A stretch of DNA of 21,733 bases from contig JAUYGU010000171.1 of assembly GCA_030690405.1 (NCBI GenBank), positions 1 to 21,733 on the forward strand. Reading direction: 5' to 3'. Shown piece by piece: positions 16,846-21,733 of the stretch. Numbering within the stretch: the first letter of the stretch is position 1; every line of letters starts with the position of its first letter. This stretch comes from Dehalococcoidia bacterium (GTDB lineage: Bacteria; Chloroflexota; Dehalococcoidia; SM23-28-2; RBG-16-64-32). The notes beneath the pieces are model-generated. The model was not told the origin of the DNA and searched no databases. It was given only the letters and a program-made list of their open reading frames with translations. Both the position numbers and the translations under genes were made by a program.

Positions 16846-17553
16846 CTATCGCGCGAGCTTCTCGGCCAGGCGCCGGAACCTCAGGTTCGCCTCGCCCTTC
16901 AGCACCCGCCCGTGCCCGAAGCAGGCGACCTCGAACTCAAGCGCCGCCAGCTTGCTGATGCTCTCCTTCGCCTGCTCGCGGTCGGCGGTGAACATGCCGA
17001 TAGGGAGACTGAGACGGAAGACGTGGGCGGCGGCATCGCCGGCGAACAGGACGCCGCCGTCGCGGGGCAGGAGGAACGACAGGTGGCCCGGCGTGTGGCC
17101 GGGAGTGTGCAGCGCCCTGACCCCGCCCGCGATCGCCAGCTCCTCCCCATCCGCGACTTCGACGTCCACCGAGGCGGTCGTTGGGGCCGGGCCAAAGCGC
17201 TCCAGCAGCGGTCCGGCGAACTTGCCCAGCAGGCTCGCGGGATTGGGCCCGGGTTGCGGCTGGTCCCCTCTCACGATCGGGCTGTCCAGGGGGTGGACGT
17301 ATGACTTCGCGCCGGTCGCCTCCATCAGGTCGCCCAGGCTGCCGATGTGATCGATGTGGTGGTGCGTGATCAGGATGTGCCTCAGGTCAGCGGGCCGCCT
17401 GCCCACCGCGGCGACGGCGCTCAGGATCGGGCCCTTCTTCTTCGGCAGGCCGGAGTCCACAAGCGTCAGCCCATCGTCGCCGGCGATGAGGAACGCGTTC
17501 ACGTACCCCATACCGATGGCGTAGACGCCGGGGACGATCTCCTCAGCGACCAC
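16846..17553 (-). CDS. Metallo-beta-lactamase-fold hydrolase
   Basis: The 235-residue soluble protein has the metal motif H64-x-H66-x-D68-H69 (THHHIDHIG), preceded by LVDSG, and further ligands in HTPGHTPGHLSF, FAGDAA and CFGHG. Two metal ions, usually Zn or Fe, would activate water. Family members cleave thioesters, lactones or phosphodiesters; this one resembles the glyoxalase-II/lactonase-like group without a clear substrate. Two GTG codons compete for the start: 17559 touches the ribosome site GGGAGG directly, while 17553 has about five bases of spacing, so 17553 is chosen (the other adds two residues). It lies 20 bases downstream of the PPOX-fold gene on the same strand and is probably co-transcribed with it. 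Confidence 0.87.
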   Translation of the reverse strand: MVAEEIVPGVYAIGMGYVNAFLIAGDDGLTLVDSGLPKKKGPILSAVAAVGRRPADLRHILITHHHIDHIGSLGDLMEATGAKSYVHPLDSPIVRGDQPQPGPNPASLLGKFAGPLLERFGPAPTTASVDVEVADGEELAIAGGVRALHTPGHTPGHLSFLLPRDGGVLFAGDAAAHVFRLSLPIGMFTADREQAKESISKLAALEFEVACFGHGRVLKGEANLRFRRLAEKLAR

Positions 17554-17573
17554 CGCCACCCTCCCTCACGGCC

Positions 17574-18059
17574 CTACAGCCAGGGCGGCAGCAGCCGCTT
17601 GGCCAGCAGCCACAGCCGGCCCACAATCGGCGTCTCCGGCGAGAAGTCCTGCGTGATCACCCGCTCCGGCCGCACCACGAGCGTTACCTCGCCGCTCTGC
17701 TCGACCGCCTCCCGCGCCGTTCGCAGGTAGAACGCCCCTCCCACGGCGCCGAGATAGCGCCGCGCGATGGCGGCGTCCAGCCCTTCCTTCTCCAGCTCTA
17801 TTGAGGCGCGTCCCTGGATCGTCACGCTCTTGTACGGCGGCCGCTCGTCCTGAATGCAGATCGTTACCCGCTGGTCGCGACGCGCGTTCCTGGCCTTGAT
17901 GCTCTCCACCCCGGTGCGCATGTAGAGCGCCCCATCCTGGTACAGGTACCAGATAGGCGTCAGCACCGGCTGGCCGTCCGGCCCCAGCGTCGCCAGCACC
18001 GCCACGTGACGGCCGGCCAGAAACCGCTCCCACTCGGCGCGACTCATTCGTTTGGGCAT
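17574..18059 (-). CDS. PPOX-fold flavin/F420-dependent oxidoreductase
   Basis: The 161-residue protein is a split-barrel flavin or F420-binding oxidoreductase of the pyridoxamine-phosphate-oxidase-like superfamily. Signs are FLAGRHVAVLATLGPDGQPV, LTPIWYLYQDGALYMRTG, KARNARRDQRVTICIQDE and PPYKSVTIQGRASIE. The LTPIWY and KARN blocks are typical of F420-dependent members common in Actinobacteria and Chloroflexota; FMN use cannot be excluded. The ATG at 18059 is chosen because the barrel begins soon after and a promoter lies just upstream; a further in-frame ATG would add 25 residues crossing that promoter. No Shine-Dalgarno is visible, and the transcript is near-leaderless. The tail WLLAKRLLPPWL is hydrophobic and basic and may touch the membrane. 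Confidence 0.85.
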   Translation of the reverse strand: MPKRMSRAEWERFLAGRHVAVLATLGPDGQPVLTPIWYLYQDGALYMRTGVESIKARNARRDQRVTICIQDERPPYKSVTIQGRASIELEKEGLDAAIARRYLGAVGGAFYLRTAREAVEQSGEVTLVVRPERVITQDFSPETPIVGRLWLLAKRLLPPWL

Positions 18060-18070
18060 GGGCGACTGGA

Positions 18071-18100
18071 AACGTATCAGGCGAGCGTAGCGGCTGTCAA
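18071..18100 (-). promoter_or_regulatory. Promoter of the PPOX-fold gene, minus strand
   Basis: On the minus strand TTGACA (18100-18095) and TACGTT (18076-18071) are 18 bases apart. Transcription would begin only about five to ten bases before the ATG at 18059, with no ribosome site between, so the mRNA is probably leaderless or nearly so. It also supports the shorter start for the gene. Confidence 0.5.
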
Positions 18101-18157
18101 CGCCGGCCGGCCGGGGGCGGTAACAGCCCGCCACAGCGCGGCGTCCTAGCTTGTGAA

Positions 18158-19333
18158 ATGGGGCACCCGTTCCGTCATTCTGCCCAGAGCGCCAGCGACT
18201 GGCGCCCAGCTGCCGCTGTCGCCGTCGTGGCCATCCAAGGCTCGCACCTGCTCTGGACCCTCGTCCCTCCTCTGGAGGGCGCCGCGCAGCACTGGGCCGC
18301 GAACCTATTCGTTGATTTCAGCGTCCTCATCGCCTTCGTGCTCGTCGCCGCCACGGCCCTGCGCTACCGAGGCTCGCGCCTTGGCCTCGCCTGGTCGCTG
18401 CTCGCCATCGGGCTGGCGCTCAACGTCTTTGCGGAGGTGTCATACTCAGCGCAAGACCTGACGCTGGGCGATGATGTGCCGTTCCCGTCCGTCTCAGACG
18501 TCGGCTACGTGGCCGCCTACGGCCCTACGCTGCTGGGCCTCCTCATGATGCCGCAGGCCCCGTTCAGCGCCATGTCCCGCGTGAAGCTCGGGCTCGACGC
18601 CCTGGTTGTGACGCTCTCGCTGGCTGTTCTGAGCTGGTTCCTGATCATCGATAAACTCCTCAACGGCACCGGGGAACCGCTTCGAGCCCAGGCCCTCGGT
18701 GTCTTCTACCCGTTCGCAGACATTGCGGTGGTCTTTGCGGCGTTCGTGCTGGTCGCCCGCGCCGGCGGCGGCAGGTTCGCCCTGGCGTTCGGCCTGCTGG
18801 CCGCCGGTTACGTCGCCACCGCCTTCGCTGACAGCGTCTACGCCTACCTGACAGAGACCGGATACTCGATAGGGAGCTACGCCGACATTGGCTGGGTGGC
18901 GGGGTACAGCCTCATGTCCCTCGCCGCGCTGGCGGCGTTGCACCCGATGGCCGCCTACGAGCCGCGAACGCGCCAGGCGGAGCCCGTGCCGGCCACATGG
19001 CCATCGCTCGTCCCCTACGTGGCGGTAATGCCGCTCGCTATCCTCCTTCTGGACAGGACCGGAGGCAGTGGCGCTGGCACCACCCTCACGGCCGGATTCC
19101 TTGCGGTGCTGGCGCTCATCATCATGCGCCAGGTGCTGGCCAACTACGAGAACATCCGGCTGAACAGCGAACTCCGCGACCTCAACGCCAACCTCGATGT
19201 CCGGGTCCGGGAGAAGACGCTGGAGCTCCTGCGGCGTCCGCGGCAGGCGGGCGAAGGCGGCGGCTCCACCGTGACCCGCCCCAACGGCGCCGACGAGCCG
19301 ATGGGTGACATGCGCCCCGTCCACAGAGATTGA
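18158..19333 (+). CDS. Polytopic membrane sensor module lacking an output domain
   Basis: The 391-residue protein has about nine hydrophobic helices (e.g. FSVLIAFVLVAATAL, WSLLAIGLALNVFAEV, LGLDALVVTLSLAVLSWFLI, FADIAVVFAAFVLVARA). It contains the block PFPSVSDVGYVAAYGPTLLGL that I recall from the membrane input part of GGDEF, EAL and histidine kinase proteins. After the last helix a coiled coil follows (NYENIRLNSELRDLNANLDV, REKTLELL), which normally passes signals to a catalytic domain. Here the chain ends ~40 residues later in a low-complexity tail (RQAGEGGGS and on). No PAS, GGDEF or kinase motif is present in any frame before the next gene. It is likely a truncated sensor or a stand-alone signalling partner. 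The ATG has no clear ribosome site; TAGCTT six bases upstream might be a -10 box. Confidence 0.72.
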   Translation: MGHPFRHSAQSASDWRPAAAVAVVAIQGSHLLWTLVPPLEGAAQHWAANLFVDFSVLIAFVLVAATALRYRGSRLGLAWSLLAIGLALNVFAEVSYSAQDLTLGDDVPFPSVSDVGYVAAYGPTLLGLLMMPQAPFSAMSRVKLGLDALVVTLSLAVLSWFLIIDKLLNGTGEPLRAQALGVFYPFADIAVVFAAFVLVARAGGGRFALAFGLLAAGYVATAFADSVYAYLTETGYSIGSYADIGWVAGYSLMSLAALAALHPMAAYEPRTRQAEPVPATWPSLVPYVAVMPLAILLLDRTGGSGAGTTLTAGFLAVLALIIMRQVLANYENIRLNSELRDLNANLDVRVREKTLELLRRPRQAGEGGGSTVTRPNGADEPMGDMRPVHRD

Positions 19334-19358
19334 GCGCGGCCAGCGGCGGCGCTGCCGG

Positions 19359-19386
19359 TTGACAGTTAGAACAAATCGCCTAAACT
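19359..19386 (+). promoter_or_regulatory. Promoter of the nurA-herA operon
   Basis: TTGACA (19359-19364) and TAAACT (19381-19386) are 16 bases apart in an unusually AT-rich short stretch. Transcription near 19393 leaves a leader of about 58 bases before the TTG start at 19451. The 117 bases between genes hold nothing else recognised. Confidence 0.6.
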
Positions 19387-19450
19387 TGGAGCGACGGCCC
19401 CGCTCCCGCTCCCGTCCGCCGTCCTTTCGACCGCCCGGCAGGCGAGGACA

Positions 19451-20413
19451 TTGGCTCTCACCTATCGCATCGACCCCTGGGCCACCGAATACGAGTCAGC
19501 CCTCCAGTTCGACGATGAGCCGGATGAGGGGAGGACGGAAGTCCCCGTTCGCGTAGACGTAGAGCTGGACGAATGGCGGCTGGTCGTCCCCGAGTTCACC
19601 CCTCTCCCCTCGCCCGTCGCCTTCATCGACGGCGTCCAGCGGATCGAGCTGCGCGTCCTCACCGATAACGACGGCGCCCGCGTGTTCGGTGCCTTCGCCT
19701 CGCTTGGCGTCGGCGCGGTGTTCGCCGCCGAGGGAGAGCCGCGCCTCTCTCCGGAGCGGCCGTACCGCGCCCTCGCCCTCTCCTCCGGCGCCAGCGATTC
19801 CCCCCGCACCGTGCCCTGCGGCAGCACCTCGCTCGTGTTCGAAGTGCAGTCCGGGCCCAGCACCGGCTACCCCGGCGTCAGGGAGGCGCTAGACCAGTAC
19901 CGCCGCGACTGCGAGGCGCGGCTGGGCCGTACGCTGCTGGAGCAGGGCCACCCGCTGGTGATCGCCGATGGGCGGCTGCGCTTCGCCCCCGCCGGCGGCT
20001 CCGCCGTTGGGCTGACGAAGACACTGCACCAGCGCTACCTGGACGCACCCCGGTCAGACCTTCTGGCGGAGCTCCGCCCGGGCACGCGCACGCCGCTGTT
20101 CGAGATCCACTACAAGGACGCGCTATACTCCTGGTACACCCGCCTGGCGGAGCCCGGCCCCGTCGATCACGACCTGGCGGGCGTCGTGCGGCTGGAGACG
20201 ATGGCGTCCGCCGGCATCGAGGCGGCGGTGCGGCTGGCGGACCTGACGACGGTGCACCTGCCGCGATTCGCTTCGTCGCCCATCTGGGACGCCCGCGCCC
20301 CCCAGAACCTCTACCCGTTCGCCGCCCTGGAGCAACGCCTGCGACATGAGCTCGGCGACCACCTGTGGGTGCGCCGCGCCATCGAAGCCTACATCATTGG
20401 AGGTGCCCCGTGA
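19451..20413 (+). CDS. nurA: NurA-domain nuclease
   Basis: The 320-residue protein is placed in the NurA family by AFIDGVQRIELRV (Asp60, the usual first metal ligand in the 'DGS'-like turn), the following strand FGAFASLGVGAVF, the central REALDQYRRDCEARLGRTLL and VIADGRL segments, and its partner gene. NurA forms a ring nuclease complex with the HerA translocase and resects DNA ends in recombinational repair. Later acidic and His residues (LFEIHYKD, VRLADLTTVHLPRF) fit the remaining active site. The start is TTG at 19451 with GCGAGGA just upstream; no ATG or GTG in frame precedes the first strand. The stop overlaps the herA start as GTGA. The family call rests partly on context. Confidence 0.75.
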   Translation: MALTYRIDPWATEYESALQFDDEPDEGRTEVPVRVDVELDEWRLVVPEFTPLPSPVAFIDGVQRIELRVLTDNDGARVFGAFASLGVGAVFAAEGEPRLSPERPYRALALSSGASDSPRTVPCGSTSLVFEVQSGPSTGYPGVREALDQYRRDCEARLGRTLLEQGHPLVIADGRLRFAPAGGSAVGLTKTLHQRYLDAPRSDLLAELRPGTRTPLFEIHYKDALYSWYTRLAEPGPVDHDLAGVVRLETMASAGIEAAVRLADLTTVHLPRFASSPIWDARAPQNLYPFAALEQRLRHELGDHLWVRRAIEAYIIGGAP

Positions 20414-21733
20414 ACGGAGACCCGCGTAGCGAAGTCGGCCGCGTCATCGGCACCCGCGACTCCCAGCCGCTGGAGTTCTGGGTCGGCGTCTCGCCGGAGA
20501 GCTACCTCCAGCTCGACGACGTCATCGCCGTGAGCACCGCGGTGCCGGAGCGCGGCGAGGTCACCCTCTACGGGCTGGTGGACGACGTGCGCGCCTTCTA
20601 CGAGGGCGCCAAGTTCGATTCGGACGTGTTCCGGGTACAGGACGGCGTCCTCCCCGTCGGCGTGGCCACTATCGCCCACGTCTCCGTTACGCGCGTAGAG
20701 CCGGAGCTGTTCGTGCCGCCCCGCCCGGGCCAGCCCGTCCGCCGCGCGACCGGCGAGGAGCGCGACAAGGCGCTGTACTTCGACAGCATGACGAACCGGT
20801 TCGCCATCGGCCTCGCCCGCGACGGCGAGCCGCTGTGGGGCAACCTGGACTTCGTAGACGGGACGCGGGGCGCTCACGTCAACATCTCCGGCATCTCCGG
20901 CGTGGCCACCAAGACCTCCTACGCCCTGTTCCTCCTCTACGGCCTCTTCCACAGCGACGTCCTGGGCGCCGACCGAACGAACTCCCGCGCCATCATCTTC
21001 AACGTGAAAGGGGAGGACCTGCTGTTCCTGGACAAGCCCAACGCCCGCCTGAGCGAGAAGGAGGCCGAGAAGTACGGCGCGCTGGGCCTGCCCGCCGGCC
21101 ACTTCCAGGACATCAGCCTCTGGGCGCCCGCCTCCCGCAGCCCCATCGGCGAGCCGGTGCCGGACACCGGCTCCCGTCAGGAAGGCGTCACCCCCTACTT
21201 CTGGTCGCTGCGCCAGTTCTGCCAGGAACGGCTGCTGCGCTTCCTGTTCGCCGAGGCCGACTCGGAGGCGTCCCAGATCGGCTTCGCGGTGACCGTCGCC
21301 GAGCGCTACCTGGAGACGAAGACGGACGGCCAGCACGGCCGCGGCTGGATCGAGATCGACGGTCAGCGATTGACCGACTTTTACGACCTGGTCTCGCACA
21401 TCACCGACAACGCGGACGCCGTGTTCGGTGGCTCCCGCGTCGCCCAGGCGACGCAGGAGGCGTTCATCCGCCGTCTCCACGCCGCCGCCGAGGCGGCCGG
21501 CCATCTCATCCGCCGCACCGACACGGAGGAGGAGGAGACGCGCTACCGGATCGACTGGCGGGCGGGGCAGATCAACGTCATCGACATCCACAACCTGCCC
21601 GACCGCGCCAAGCGGTTCGTCGTCGGTGTCGTGCTCAAGCAGATGCTCGCCGATAAGGAGCGCACCGGCCAGCGCCGTCCGCTGGCGTTCGTCGTGCTGG
21701 ACGAGCTGAACAAGTACGCCCCCGCCGAGGGGT
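20410..21733 (+). CDS. herA: HerA-type DNA translocase ATPase, 3' end outside window
   Basis: An open frame of 441 codons runs from GTG 20410 to the window edge with no stop, so the C-terminus is missing. The N-terminal ~95 residues resemble the HerA beta-barrel (RVIGTRDSQPLEFWVGVSPE, LQLDDVIAV). The ATPase domain has a P-loop GISGVATKTS (Lys168), where Thr replaces the Gly normally before Lys, and a Walker B FVVLDELNKYAP (Asp431, Glu432). HerA hexamers pump DNA into the NurA nuclease. The start is set by the GTGA overlap with nurA and by GGAGGTG four bases upstream, so the two proteins are translated together. The Thr in the P-loop may be normal for this bacterial subfamily. No nearby defence gene suggests an antiphage role. 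Confidence 0.83.
   Translation, partial: MNGDPRSEVGRVIGTRDSQPLEFWVGVSPESYLQLDDVIAVSTAVPERGEVTLYGLVDDVRAFYEGAKFDSDVFRVQDGVLPVGVATIAHVSVTRVEPELFVPPRPGQPVRRATGEERDKALYFDSMTNRFAIGLARDGEPLWGNLDFVDGTRGAHVNISGISGVATKTSYALFLLYGLFHSDVLGADRTNSRAIIFNVKGEDLLFLDKPNARLSEKEAEKYGALGLPAGHFQDISLWAPASRSPIGEPVPDTGSRQEGVTPYFWSLRQFCQERLLRFLFAEADSEASQIGFAVTVAERYLETKTDGQHGRGWIEIDGQRLTDFYDLVSHITDNADAVFGGSRVAQATQEAFIRRLHAAAEAAGHLIRRTDTEEEETRYRIDWRAGQINVIDIHNLPDRAKRFVVGVVLKQMLADKERTGQRRPLAFVVLDELNKYAPAEG

Noticed and set aside
18061..18134. A 25-residue N-terminal extension of the PPOX-fold protein from an upstream ATG.
   Set aside because: It would cross a good TTGACA/TACGTT promoter and adds residues not expected before the barrel.
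20389..21591. A 400-codon minus-strand open frame opposite herA.
   Set aside because: It is an antisense shadow in GC-rich sequence; the plus strand encodes Walker A and B motifs over the same bases.

Overview
The window is high-GC bacterial DNA, densely packed, with many 4- to 14-base gene overlaps. No rRNA, tRNA or CRISPR array is visible. The gene content (HerA-NurA pair, PPOX/F420-type flavoprotein, hydrolase-cyclase fusion, SCP2 protein, several SDR enzymes) and the short twin-hairpin repeats suggest an uncultured Chloroflexota, possibly near Dehalococcoidia. That placement is inference; there is no marker gene to fix it.

Layout. (1) 1-932: the 3' end of a phytoene-desaturase-like FAD oxidoreductase and an SCP2 lipid-carrier protein. 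(2) 933-1294: a gene-free stretch made of three hairpin repeats and a decayed copy of the 3' end of a nearby radical SAM gene. (3) 1295-4528: a small carboxymuconolactone-decarboxylase-family protein, then on the minus strand the cofactor genes mobB, a NirJ/AhbD-type radical SAM gene and a second radical SAM/SPASM gene. (4) 4529-4836: a structured divergent control region. (5) 4837-12435: the core of the window, a six-gene operon for a Tat-exported molybdenum enzyme of the nitrite oxidoreductase/nitrate reductase type. It encodes the catalytic alpha subunit, a 90-residue unknown protein, the four-cluster beta subunit, a TorD-like chaperone, a haem-b gamma subunit and an unrecognised polytopic membrane protein. 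(6) 12436-14659: two SDR oxidoreductases and a small unknown protein, with a repeat between them. (7) 14660-18134: an alpha/beta-hydrolase-adenylate cyclase fusion carrying an in-frame repeat insertion, a membrane-anchored unknown, a metallo-beta-lactamase-fold hydrolase and a PPOX-fold flavoprotein. (8) 18158-21733: a membrane sensor without an output domain, then nurA and a 3'-truncated herA.

How the parts fit. MobB supplies the guanine dinucleotide form of the molybdenum cofactor needed by the alpha subunit. TorD should hold alpha until the cofactor is loaded and Tat export begins. Beta has no signal and would be carried out with alpha. Gamma, with b-type haem and membrane anchors, would pass electrons to or from the membrane. 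The two radical SAM proteins belong to families linked to alternative haem and haem d1 synthesis and may serve the haem side of this system. Whether the enzyme oxidises nitrite, reduces nitrate or uses another oxyanion cannot be settled from sequence.

Recurring small-scale features are TTGAC-type -35 boxes paired with TAnnnT -10 boxes before several genes, some giving almost no leader, and a family of mobile hairpin repeats that has entered both intergenic DNA and coding frames.
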